Part shown: positions 24,229-29,567 of the stretch, in pieces
How the letters are laid out: each line of letters begins with the position of its first letter
Numbering within the stretch: the first letter of the stretch is position 1
IMG/VR virus record: IMGVR_UViG_3300031578_000216
Coordinates: 1-32,045 of that record
Strand: one strand, 5' to 3'
Source: a virus
Length of the DNA stretch: 32,045 nucleotides
The notes under the pieces: generated by a model
Seen by the model: only the letters and a program-made list of their open reading frames with translations
Database searches by the model: none
Told to the model about the DNA's origin: nothing
Translations under genes and position numbers: made by a program

Positions 24229-24442
24229 GAACAAAATTTGGTCGGTCCGTACAACCAAATAGAATATGTCTCAATAGAGCTCGAGGGATTAAAAACCAAG
24301 TGAAAAGCTAAGGCACGACTTGAGGGGTTGAGAAGTTTGGGTAGATCGTTAGTAGACTCAACAGGGGAAACTTCGGTGTCGAACCTAAATTTAAAATTGG
24401 GAGTGGAAAGCTTTTAGTGTTTTTTATATTATCCTAAAAGTT
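24213..24442 (+). ncRNA. Putative operator-controlled structured RNA
   Basis: Predicted to run from the promoter at 24183-24211 to the T-run at 24419-24425. Helices: atttggt/accaaat (24236-24242 with 24254-24260); gttgag (24327-24332) with ctcaac (24357-24362); aagttt (24333-24338) with aaactt (24368-24373), which crosses the previous helix as a pseudoknot; and agcttttag with ctaaaagtt around the T-run (24409-24442). The segment 24304-24418 has higher G+C than its flanks and no ORF. No known RNA family fits. Function unknown; an antirepressor, antisense or packaging RNA is possible. Confidence 0.4.
24214..24303 (+). CDS. 29-residue leaderless peptide
   Basis: The ORF starts at the predicted transcription start, 27 nt after the TATA-box centre, just like the other leaderless genes here. 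It reads MNIIKEQNLVGPYNQIEYVS and then IELEGLKTK. The length is short enough to arise by chance, and a 7-bp stem (atttggt 24236-24242 with accaaat 24254-24260) lies inside it. It may be a real regulatory peptide or just the 5' part of a structured RNA. No homologue is recognised. Confidence 0.35.
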   Translation: MNIIKEQNLVGPYNQIEYVSIELEGLKTK

Positions 24443-24510
24443 AAGTTTGAACCAATAATCAGTTAGAAATCCGTTCAAGGAAGAAAATAGTAAGAAATAA
24501 AAAAAATATA

Positions 24511-24741
24511 ATGAAAACAATTAAAAAAATATCAAAGAGGGCAGAGGATTTAAGTCCAGAAGAATCAGAAAGAATCAGGAGAGATCTTACAAAGAATGCA
24601 AAGGAAGTGAAAACCCAGATGACTTTAAAAGAGATCAGTAAATTGAAAAAGCAAGGGATTGTATTTGGACCAAGAGGGGTTGTAATTGAAGGGGAAAACA
24701 AGATCAAACTTGGAGAAGGAATTGGATATAGATACAAATAG
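24511..24741 (+). CDS. Small basic hypothetical protein
   Basis: 76 residues, helical in the first half (ISKRAEDLSPEESERIRRDLTKNAKEVKTQMTLKEISKLKKQG) with a short beta ending (IVFGPRGVVIEGENKIKLGEGIGYRY). The composition suggests nucleic-acid binding. No ribosome site is convincing; the 70 nt upstream are A-rich. First gene of the early block. No family recognised. Confidence 0.55.
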   Translation: MKTIKKISKRAEDLSPEESERIRRDLTKNAKEVKTQMTLKEISKLKKQGIVFGPRGVVIEGENKIKLGEGIGYRYK

Positions 24742-24746
24742 TAAAT

Positions 24747-24775
24747 TTTAAATAAGTTTGTTGGTTGGTTAGATC
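24747..24775 (+). promoter_or_regulatory. TATA-like promoter for leaderless gene 24776
   Basis: The box tttaaata (24747-24754) is centred 26 nt before the ATG at 24776 and no Shine-Dalgarno lies between. This promoter lacks the operator, so it may be constitutive. Confidence 0.5.
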
Positions 24776-25009
24776 ATGAAAGAAAAAGAAAAAATAGTAA
24801 GAAAGACACTCGATTTACTAATGGAAAATGTAGAAAATTTTGAAGATTTATTAAATTTAAAATTTACAATACAGGATTATTTAGATGAAGGATATAAAGT
24901 ATTTGATTATGATATAAAATATAAAAGGTTAGTTATAGATTTCTATGAGAAAAAGAGGGTTGAAGAAATAAAAAAAAGAGAAAAATTAATGATTTCTGGA
25001 AAAAATTAA
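24776..25009 (+). CDS. Small helical hypothetical protein
   Basis: 77 residues, charged and mainly helical (EKIVRKTLDLLMENVENFEDLLNLKFTIQDYLDEG), with a short strand (YKRLVIDFYEKKR) and a lysine-rich tail. Probably leaderless. The helix pattern would suit a dimerising regulator or an inhibitor of a host protein, but nothing specific can be read from it. Confidence 0.55.
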   Translation: MKEKEKIVRKTLDLLMENVENFEDLLNLKFTIQDYLDEGYKVFDYDIKYKRLVIDFYEKKRVEEIKKREKLMISGKN

Positions 25010-25075
25010 AATATTAAAAATTTAATTCTGCTGTAACTTGTGAGTGAAAATCTGGTTCTTGTGGAAAATGAAATA

Positions 25076-25110
25076 TTTATAAAGCAGATTATACTGGTAT
25101 AATTAGGAGG
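25076..25110 (+). promoter_or_regulatory. Promoter with perfect operator (copy 2 of 4)
   Basis: The box tttataaa (25076-25083) is followed by GATTATACTGGTATAATT at 25087-25104. The inner 16 bp form a perfect dyad: ATTATAC, TG, GTATAAT. The predicted start (near 25106) lies at the end of the operator, right at AGGAGG (25105-25110). The mRNA would begin with its ribosome binding site. A protein bound here would block polymerase. Confidence 0.7.
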
Positions 25111-25117
25111 ATTCAAA

Positions 25118-25300
25118 ATGACAAAACAAAAAGCAATGGGTTTAAAGGAAAGAGCAAAACAATTGAAATCAGCAATTGAGGATTTTAATAAGATTGAAGG
25201 ATTTAGTGCAGAAGTTAAAAAGAAGTATGAGTCTCAATTGAAAGAAGTTGAGAAAGAGATTGAGAAAGACAAACAAAAATTACAAGGAGGTAAAAAGTAA
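25118..25300 (+). CDS. 60-residue coiled-coil protein under operator control
   Basis: 60 residues, almost entirely helical and lysine-rich (GLKERAKQLKSAIEDFNKIEGFSAEVKKKYESQLKEVEKEIEKDK). AGGAGG lies 7 nt upstream. It is the first gene after operator copy 2 and is followed 1 nt later by another small gene, so the two form one early unit. Function unknown. Confidence 0.6.
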   Translation: MTKQKAMGLKERAKQLKSAIEDFNKIEGFSAEVKKKYESQLKEVEKEIEKDKQKLQGGKK

Positions 25301-25301
25301 A

Positions 25302-25574
25302 ATGGAAACAAGGAAAGAATTTGATTGTCCAAGACGAGATGGAACAAAAGCAAAATTTGTTTTTGTGAAACCTGAAGGAAGTGTTTGGCATTGGGATTTA
25401 CCAAATCACTTAAGAGAATCATTTCCAGGACATGTAGCAAGTTTGCCTTTGCCTGATGTTAATTTAGACAAAGCAAAAGATTTGAAAACTTGCTTGGATT
25501 TGATTGGAAAAGCAAGAGGACAAGATTGGGTTGGGCAAGTCGTAGTTGATTTGTTAAAACCAATTCCTCAATAA
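25302..25574 (+). CDS. Early hypothetical protein
   Basis: 90 residues from the ATG at 25302; AAGGAGG at 25284-25290 supports this start over an in-frame one at 25248 inside the previous gene. The product mixes strands and helices (TKAKFVFVKPEGSVWHWDLPNHLRESFPG) with one cysteine pair (CPRRDG and LKTCLDLIG). No family recognised. It is transcribed with 25118-25300 and ends before an intrinsic-type terminator. Confidence 0.6.
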   Translation: METRKEFDCPRRDGTKAKFVFVKPEGSVWHWDLPNHLRESFPGHVASLPLPDVNLDKAKDLKTCLDLIGKARGQDWVGQVVVDLLKPIPQ

Positions 25575-25588
25575 TTTAAATTTCACAG

Positions 25589-25609
25589 CAGGGAGAAATC
25601 CCTGTTTTT
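25589..25609 (+). terminator. Intrinsic-type terminator with GAAA tetraloop
   Basis: A perfect 6-bp stem, caggga (25589-25594) with tccctg (25599-25604), closed by a GNRA loop (gaaa) and followed by ttttt. It looks like a bacterial factor-independent terminator, and the T-run would also serve archaeal polymerase. It ends the operator-controlled pair of genes. Confidence 0.75.
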
Positions 25610-25621
25610 ATAATAAATAAA

Positions 25622-25738
25622 ATGAGTGAAAATCAAAAAGAATGGGAAGCATGCAAGAAATGTAAGAGGCCAAAGAAAGTTGGAAAATCTTGCGTTTGTG
25701 AGAAAGAAGGATCTCCCAAAGAAGAAGAAGATGAGTGA
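25622..25738 (+). CDS. 38-residue zinc-ribbon peptide
   Basis: A short ORF whose stop overlaps the next start. It has CKKC at residues 11-14 and CVC at 24-26, enough to hold one zinc ion, followed by an acidic tail (EEEDE). Many such zinc knuckles occur in this early block. Support rests on the cysteine pattern and the tight overlap with its neighbour. Confidence 0.45.
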   Translation: MSENQKEWEACKKCKRPKKVGKSCVCEKEGSPKEEEDE

Positions 25739-26132
25739 ACATAAAAAACACAGGATGCAAGAGACCAGTTTAATCGCACATGAGAACATCAAACCAAAGT
25801 TAGGAGAAAGACAGGCAATGGTTTTAAAGGCAATTTATGAATTGGGAATTTTATTTGGAGATGCAACAGACTCAGAGGTAATGAGTCACTTAATTAAATT
25901 TGATCCAAACTATGTAAGGCCAAGAAGATACGAGCTTGTAAACAAATTCAAGTTTGTGGCTTTTTCACAGCAAAGAACATGCAAAATTACAGGAGAAACC
26001 TGCATGGCTTGGAAAATTTTACAAGGAGGTATATATGAAATTGAGAAAATGCCCAAAGTGCAAGAAGATCAAACCAATGACGAAGCACTCGATTCTGGGG
26101 AATCATCAGCCACCATTCAAGAAAATGTGTAG
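25731..26132 (+). CDS. Winged-helix DNA-binding protein
   Basis: 133 residues from the ATG at 25731; an upstream in-frame ATG at 25626 would overlap the zinc-ribbon gene. Residues about 20-90 give a winged-helix pattern found in phages: GERQAMVLKAIYELG, DATDSEVMSHL, VRPRRYELVNKFKFVAF, then TCKITGETCMAWKI as the wing with a Cys pair. The acidic C-terminus runs 98 nt into the next gene. A transcription or replication regulator is likely; it is a candidate to bind the 18-bp operator. Confidence 0.65.
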   Translation: MSEHKKHRMQETSLIAHENIKPKLGERQAMVLKAIYELGILFGDATDSEVMSHLIKFDPNYVRPRRYELVNKFKFVAFSQQRTCKITGETCMAWKILQGGIYEIEKMPKVQEDQTNDEALDSGESSATIQENV

Positions 26133-26241
26133 AGAGTGTCATGATAAAGAACATGGAATTGTATCAAATGTAATAAAGAGACAAATGAGAAAATTTAAAA
26201 AATATCAACCAGGAACTAAACGAATGCATAAGAAAAAATGA
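26035..26241 (+). CDS. Small zinc protein, HNH-like
   Basis: 68 residues from the ATG at 26035, which has AAGGAGGT 5 nt upstream and lies inside the previous gene in another frame. Two zinc pairs are visible: CPKC (residues 6-9) and CREC with a following H (residues 32-36). The pattern CPKCKK, KHSILGNHQPPFKKMCRECHD recalls minimal HNH or McrA-type zinc modules. A complete catalytic site cannot be claimed. The C-terminus is very basic. Confidence 0.6.
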   Translation: MKLRKCPKCKKIKPMTKHSILGNHQPPFKKMCRECHDKEHGIVSNVIKRQMRKFKKYQPGTKRMHKKK

Positions 26242-26534
26242 AAATAACAATAATCTTCCTAATCGTTGGAATGTTTGTTTTTATGGGTGGAATATATCTG
26301 CATGAGCAAGTCCATGTTGAGATTTACAAAAGTTATGGAATTGAAAGTCATGTAGAGTACCTCTCTCATTTTCCAAAAGTTGTGACAATAGCAGAAGAGT
26401 ATTGCCCAACAGAGGCTTGTGAATCTCAGCATAATCTTAATGAGATAGTATCATACAACCTTAATATTTTGTTTGGGATCCTTCTTTTTGGGTTTGCATG
26501 TGTAATATATATCTTGGAGGAAAAGAATGAATAG
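26238..26534 (+). CDS. Membrane protein with HExxH metalloprotease motif
   Basis: 98 residues starting inside the previous stop (ATGA). Two membrane segments, at about residues 3-20 and 78-92. HEQVH at residues 22-26, right after the first segment, matches the HExxH zinc-protease motif. NLNEIVSYNLN in the second half could supply a third ligand. Two cysteines lie in EYCPTEAC. It is shorter than characterised membrane metalloproteases, so it may be a minimal protease or a binding-only relative. Target unknown; host envelope modification is one option. Confidence 0.5.
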   Translation: MKITIIFLIVGMFVFMGGIYLHEQVHVEIYKSYGIESHVEYLSHFPKVVTIAEEYCPTEACESQHNLNEIVSYNLNILFGILLFGFACVIYILEEKNE

Positions 26535-26539
26535 AAGCT

Positions 26540-26574
26540 TTTTTAAGGGGGATTATACTGGTATAATTGGGAGG
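26540..26574 (+). promoter_or_regulatory. Promoter with perfect operator (copy 3 of 4)
   Basis: The box tttttaa (26540-26546) is followed by GATTATACTGGTATAATT at 26551-26568, identical to copy 2 over 18 bp. GGGAGG at 26569-26574 starts directly after it. The start predicted from the box is near 26570. The gene's ATG is at 26589. Confidence 0.7.
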
Positions 26575-26588
26575 ATTAAAATTATAAG

Positions 26589-26792
26589 ATGATCTCAAAA
26601 AGACAAGTAGAAATGTTAAAGGAGAATATTGATAAACTGTCAAGATCTGATGAGCAATTTATTTTTATTATTTTCAAAAATCCGAATGGAACAGATAATA
26701 TAACAGAATATTGTTATAATCTTCCATTAGATAAATTAAGACATTATTTCATGGAAGCACTAAAGAGAGGAAAATTAAAAGATGGAAATTAA
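26589..26792 (+). CDS. Operator-controlled hypothetical protein
   Basis: 67 residues, charged and mainly helical (ISKRQVEMLKENIDKLSRSDEQFIFIIFKNPNGTDNITEYCYN). GGGAGG lies 14 nt upstream, a long gap, so translation may be weak. It is the first gene after operator copy 3. No family recognised. Confidence 0.55.
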   Translation: MISKRQVEMLKENIDKLSRSDEQFIFIIFKNPNGTDNITEYCYNLPLDKLRHYFMEALKRGKLKDGN

Positions 26793-26796
26793 TAGT

Positions 26797-26876
26797 TATC
26801 TTAAGATACACTGGGGGGTGGATTCTTACAAATGTTTGAATCCTCCTGCCCTCCAATTAAAACAGGAGGTATATAA
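26797..26876 (+). promoter_or_regulatory. Two-state leader hiding or exposing a ribosome site
   Basis: The leader of the annealing-protein gene. Stem A: ggattc (26820-26825) with gaatcc (26838-26843), extended past a T-T mismatch by G-C pairs. Stem B: cctcctg (26842-26848) with caggagg (26863-26869), which covers the Shine-Dalgarno. The two share bases 26842-26846 and cannot form together. A perfect 12-bp palindrome, tatcttaagata (26797-26808), lies at the predicted start. An upstream attaaaag (26774-26781) is the likely TATA box. Confidence 0.6.
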
Positions 26877-27434
26877 ATGGGAAAAATAGGAAAAATCATA
26901 AAATTTGATGGAAAGAGTATTTGGTTTATTGAACAAGGTCAAACAGGAGAAGGAAAATATCCTCTTGCAGATTGGATAAAACCAGAATACGTAAAACTTG
27001 GAGAGGCAGAGATTACAGTAGATTCTAATAATGTTATTACATTTGTTGCAATGACTGAAGATATGGCAAACCAAAATTCAAAAGAAAAGAAATCAACTAC
27101 TAAAAAACCAAAGGGATGGGAAGATGATATAGTGTCTTTTGAAGTTTTACTTACTGCAACACACAAGAAGTCAGGTGGAAATTTCTCAATAAAGACAGAG
27201 TGTATAACAGTTGATTTAGATAAAAAGTATGCTTTGTTTAAGGCAACTCTTTCAACAAGTGGTAAAGATGGAAATGTGGCATTGAGTGAATTTGATGGAC
27301 ATGGAGATGCAACAATCGAGAATGTAACTGGTGATTTTATTAAGCCACACTTTATTCGAATGGCTGAAACTCGAGCTATTGTAAGAGCACTTAGATGGTA
27401 TACAAACAACGGCTGCGCCGAAGAAGAGAAATGA
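26877..27434 (+). CDS. Candidate single-strand annealing/recombination protein
   Basis: 185 residues with CAGGAGGT 6 nt upstream. An N-terminal OB-like beta domain (residues 1-60: GKIIKFDGKSIWFIEQ, WIKPEYVKLGEAEITVD) is joined by a lysine-rich linker to a core (about 80-185) ending FIRMAETRAIVRALRWYTNNGCAEEEK. The MAETRAxxRALR motif is the hallmark of Rad52/ERF-type annealing proteins. It would anneal single strands during replication and recombination. The gene is preceded by a possible translational switch and overlaps the next gene by 4 nt. Confidence 0.6.
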   Translation: MGKIGKIIKFDGKSIWFIEQGQTGEGKYPLADWIKPEYVKLGEAEITVDSNNVITFVAMTEDMANQNSKEKKSTTKKPKGWEDDIVSFEVLLTATHKKSGGNFSIKTECITVDLDKKYALFKATLSTSGKDGNVALSEFDGHGDATIENVTGDFIKPHFIRMAETRAIVRALRWYTNNGCAEEEK

Positions 27435-27697
27435 GAATCTTTTGCACAAGAATTATAAGAGAAAAGACTTACAGGGAACTTCTTAAATTCAAGAGTGAAG
27501 TCGAGGAAATTCTTAAAAGGAAATTGCCTGCAGTCAAAGATGCAATTTTGAAGAACAAGAACATTACACTGAGTAGAGGATGTGTTTTGATAAACAGCAA
27601 TATTAGTGATTCAAAGATTGATTACAAAAGCAAAGAAGCAATTAAAGCATTTTACAATAGCATAATTCAAGGTTGTGTGTTTATGAAAAAGAAATAA
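27431..27697 (+). CDS. Hypothetical protein following the annealing gene
   Basis: 88 residues from the ATG at 27431, which overlaps the stop of the annealing gene as ATGA. An upstream in-frame start at 27395 would lie inside that gene and is less likely. It is basic and mixed (MRIFCTRIIREKTYRELLKFKSEVEEILKRKL, GCVLINSNISDSKIDYKSKEAIKAF). Translation is coupled to the annealing protein, so it may be a recombination accessory. No family recognised. Confidence 0.6.
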   Translation: MRIFCTRIIREKTYRELLKFKSEVEEILKRKLPAVKDAILKNKNITLSRGCVLINSNISDSKIDYKSKEAIKAFYNSIIQGCVFMKKK

Positions 27698-27741
27698 TTT
27701 ATTTATTATTTTTTTATTTTTACTCTTTCAAATGCGAGAGT
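27698..27741 (+). terminator. T-run then small hairpin
   Basis: T-rich stretch at 27698-27721 followed by actct (27722-27726) pairing with agagt (27737-27741). Same arrangement as after the genes ending at 6039 and 23888. It ends the recombination unit. Confidence 0.5.
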
Positions 27742-27759
27742 CAAAAGAAGCAAGACTAA

Positions 27760-27999
27760 ATGGAGAAAAGAACAATGGAAAACAAAGAAATAACAAACGA
27801 AGAAAGAGCATTACTTATTTTAAAGGATAAGTGTGAGCTTGTGATAAACAAGACAGAAAAGCCTAACTCTTATGAGTTTGGTAAGCCAGGAAATAGATTT
27901 AAGATTTATTTTTCAGATGTCGAAGATCTACAAATACAATTAAAAGGAATTGTAGATGCAGGGTTGGTATTAGAAGAGGATTTTAAAAATGGAAAATGA
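27760..27999 (+). CDS. Hypothetical acidic early protein
   Basis: 79 residues; an ATG at 27775 is an alternative start. Helical beginning (NKEITNEERALLILKDKCELVINK) and a second half with GKPGNRFKIYFSDVEDLQIQLKGIVDAG. It overlaps the next small ORF by 11 nt. No function assigned. Confidence 0.55.
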   Translation: MEKRTMENKEITNEERALLILKDKCELVINKTEKPNSYEFGKPGNRFKIYFSDVEDLQIQLKGIVDAGLVLEEDFKNGK

Positions 28000-28084
28000 A
28001 ACAGTAGAACAATTGAAAAAAGAAATCAGAGAAGCAGAAATTGTTAGTAGAGCAAGAGAAAATGGTAAACCTGAGGAAAGATAA
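27989..28084 (+). CDS. 31-residue helical peptide
   Basis: Short ORF overlapping both neighbours. It is a single charged helix (TVEQLKKEIREAEIVSRARE). Support is only the tight gene overlap and codon use like its neighbours. Confidence 0.3.
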   Translation: MENETVEQLKKEIREAEIVSRARENGKPEER

Positions 28085-28214
28085 AGTCTGTTACAATCTC
28101 TGGCTAACAAAACAAGAAGAGAAGATTTTATTAGAGAGTATGAAATCACTTCCTTCAATAGCTTGGACAATTGTAAGAAAAGCAAATAGACGTGGAGACT
28201 TTGAGAAGAGATAA
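28062..28214 (+). CDS. 50-residue hypothetical protein
   Basis: ORF starting inside the previous small ORF and ending 1 nt before the HNH gene. It contains the segment DKVCYNLWLTKQEEKILLESMKSLPSIAWTIVRKANRRGD, which has the periodicity of a helix-turn-helix. No ribosome site is strong. It fills a stretch that would otherwise be empty, which supports it. Confidence 0.4.
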   Translation: MVNLRKDKVCYNLWLTKQEEKILLESMKSLPSIAWTIVRKANRRGDFEKR

Positions 28215-28215
28215 A

Positions 28216-28725
28216 ATGCCAAAAGGAATTTATAAAAGAATAAAACCAACTTGGAGTAAAGGAACAAAAGGTATTGTGAAACCAAATTCCGGAAGTTTTA
28301 AGAAAGGACATAAAATTGGTTTCAAAAAAGGATATATGCCATGGAACAAAGGGAAAACAAGAAAAGAGGATCAAAGAATCCCTCAATCTTGGTTGGGAAA
28401 AAGAAGAGAAGAGATTTGTGGAAAAAAGAATCCTAATTGGAGTGGGGGGTTTAGTAAATTAGATAAATTAATAAGAAGATTACCAGAGTATTTTCTTTGG
28501 AGAAGTAGAGTTTTTGAAAGAGATAATTGGACTTGTCAAACTTGTCAAAAAAGAGGAGTTTATCTTGAAGCACATCATAAAAAAGAATTTATAAAGATAA
28601 TTCGTGAAAATAATATAAAATCTACAAGGGAAGCAATAAAATGTAAGGAATTTTGGGATATTGGAAATGGGGTTGCTTTATGTAAGGATTGTCATAATTT
28701 AACAAAGAGAGGCAAGGGAACATGA
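28216..28725 (+). CDS. HNH homing endonuclease with NUMOD3-like repeats
   Basis: 169 residues from the ATG at 28216, 1 nt after the previous stop. Residues 1-70 carry NUMOD3-like motifs (SGSFKKGHKIGFKKGYMPWNKGK), which bind DNA. The C-terminal HNH domain reads RSRVFERDNWTCQTCQKRGVYLEAHHKKEF, with CQTC as a zinc pair, HH as catalytic, an N-containing stretch (IGNGVALCKDCHNLTK) and a closing CKDCH. This is a free-standing homing endonuclease, common in tailed viruses. It can spread its own gene into related genomes. Confidence 0.85.
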   Translation: MPKGIYKRIKPTWSKGTKGIVKPNSGSFKKGHKIGFKKGYMPWNKGKTRKEDQRIPQSWLGKRREEICGKKNPNWSGGFSKLDKLIRRLPEYFLWRSRVFERDNWTCQTCQKRGVYLEAHHKKEFIKIIRENNIKSTREAIKCKEFWDIGNGVALCKDCHNLTKRGKGT

Positions 28726-28859
28726 GCCCGACACAATCAATGCAGAGAAGAAAAGAAGAAGCAAAAGGATCTACAAAAGGGTACACTGATTATTCAGAGT
28801 ATGAAGCAGGAAAGCCAAGAGACAAAAAACAAAAGAAATTAAAGGAGTATTTTAAATGA
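28722..28859 (+). CDS. 45-residue basic peptide
   Basis: Short ORF overlapping the HNH stop as ATGA and the following start. It is hydrophilic and lysine-rich (MQRRKEEAKGSTKGYTDYSEYEAGKPRDKKQKKLKEYF). Coupling on both sides supports expression. No family recognised. Confidence 0.45.
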   Translation: MSPTQSMQRRKEEAKGSTKGYTDYSEYEAGKPRDKKQKKLKEYFK

Positions 28860-29176
28860 CAATTCAACTACTAATGAAAAGGGCAATCCAGATCATCAAA
28901 AAAAAGCAGTATAAAATAATCAGCGAGAGAATGATTGTTGTTAAGGATCAAGATAAAAAATATACAGTCACTTATCAAACAAAGCCAGGAAGAACAATCC
29001 AAACTTGCACGTGTACGAATTATGTTAGGCATTGCAAACAATCAATTAGATGCGTGCACATGATCGTAACTGAATGGATCTTAATGTTCAATCAAATAAA
29101 TTCAGGAGGTAAAAATGAAACAAATATTAAAAGCAGAAATCAAATGCCAGAAGAGGAAGACATCAGGAAAGATTGA
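28856..29176 (+). CDS. SWIM zinc-finger protein
   Basis: 106 residues. A beta stretch (YKIISERMIVVKDQDKKYTVTYQTKPG) leads into TCTCTNYVRHCKQSIRCVHM: Cys51, Cys53, Cys66 and His68 form CxC-x12-CxH, the SWIM zinc-finger signature. SWIM fingers bind DNA or proteins and occur in recombination partners (Sws1/Rad51 paralogues). The last 20 residues run over the start of the next small gene. Proximity to the annealing protein and resolvase-like nuclease suggests a recombination role. Confidence 0.75.
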   Translation: MTIQLLMKRAIQIIKKKQYKIISERMIVVKDQDKKYTVTYQTKPGRTIQTCTCTNYVRHCKQSIRCVHMIVTEWILMFNQINSGGKNETNIKSRNQMPEEEDIRKD

Positions 29177-29243
29177 GATCACAAGAAAGGAACTCAAGAA
29201 GTATGGAAACAAGAAGTTGATTGTGAAAATTTACGAAAAATAG
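29115..29243 (+). CDS. 42-residue basic peptide with strong ribosome site
   Basis: The ORF has AGGAGGT 5 nt upstream (29104-29110) and lies partly inside the SWIM gene in another frame. It reads MKQILKAEIKCQKRKTSGK and ends LKKYGNKKLIVKIYEK, a beta-hairpin-like arrangement resembling half of a swapped-hairpin DNA-binding fold. The strong ribosome site makes it more than chance. It is the last gene before the structured RNA block. Confidence 0.5.
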   Translation: MKQILKAEIKCQKRKTSGKIEITRKELKKYGNKKLIVKIYEK

Positions 29244-29567
29244 TCACAAAGTGGGGATGGAGTGACAAGGCTGTTTTATCACTGCTTGTTTGATACCGAG
29301 GCCCCACACTAAGCAGGAGTAGTCTAATGGTAAAATCTGAGCTAGTCGCTTGGGGTTCCAGGTTCGATTCCTGGCTCTTGCATTGCACAAAGAAGCTTGG
29401 CAACTATCCAGTCTTTGTGCAGGAAGTTGTAACTCTCAGTATGGTTAAACATATTGGGAGTTTTGGTGTGTATACCCTCCTGTAAAGTCAATGGAGGCAG
29501 TCCTAAGGGGATGGGAATTAAAAGACCAACAATAAAACCTGACAGCCAGGAAAGACTGGCATGAATA
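29244..29567 (+). ncRNA. Block of hairpins around a tRNA-like gene
   Basis: 324 nt without ORF. Stems in order: gtgggg (29251-29256) with ccccac (29302-29307), enclosing agtga/tcact and a crossing caag/cttg; the tRNA-like cloverleaf 29313-29382; a perfect 9-bp stem, tgcacaaag (29384-29392) with ctttgtgca (29413-29421); a 12-bp stem (29432-29443 with 29450-29461) with two G-U pairs; cctcc (29476-29480) with ggagg (29493-29497); and gccag (29545-29549) with ctggc (29556-29560). Almost every segment is paired, which points to a functional RNA rather than a spacer. No known family fits. Confidence 0.5.
29313..29382 (+). tRNA. tRNA-like gene, anticodon uncertain (AGT by geometry)
   Basis: Acceptor gcaggag pairs with ctcttgc (one G-T). 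The T arm is perfect: ccagg, ttcgatt, cctgg. D-loop AATGGTA carries the conserved GG. Anticodon stem ctgag/cttgg has two wobbles around the loop ctagtcg, which puts T at 33 and AGT at 34-36. The D-stem gtct/aaat is poor (C-A mismatch), position 26 is missing and position 37 is a pyrimidine. Discriminator is A; CCA is not encoded. It may be a decayed tRNA, an unusual functional tRNA or a structural mimic. Confidence 0.55.

Larger units (their letters stand above)
23889..24510 (+). other. Intergenic regulatory/RNA region between late and early genes
   Basis: 622 nt with almost no coding capacity. From left to right: T-runs (23898-23928); GC-rich hairpin 23931-23944; stem ttgggct/agtccaa (23951-23957 with 23965-23971); direct repeat tgtgaggc (23991-23998 and 24002-24009); gtgggg (24119-24124) pairing with ccccac (24162-24167) around a perfect aaatct/agattt hairpin (24132-24147); a 16-bp inverted repeat (24145-24160 with 24213-24228) flanking a TATA box and operator; a 29-codon leaderless ORF; and a structured tail ending in T6. 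Likely the early control region and possibly part of an origin. Confidence 0.6.

Noticed and set aside
24301-24420. Group I intron core (gtagactcaac, cagggg-aaactt)
   Set aside because: The short match to a Tetrahymena P5b-like segment is not accompanied by P3/P7 or a guanosine site, and no split gene flanks it.
25248-25301. Longer N-terminus for the 25302 gene
   Set aside because: It would overlap most of the end of the previous gene, while AAGGAGG at 25284-25290 supports the ATG at 25302.
26640-26700. Hammerhead-like ctgatgag
   Set aside because: It lies in a coding region and lacks the matching GAAA strand and closing stems.
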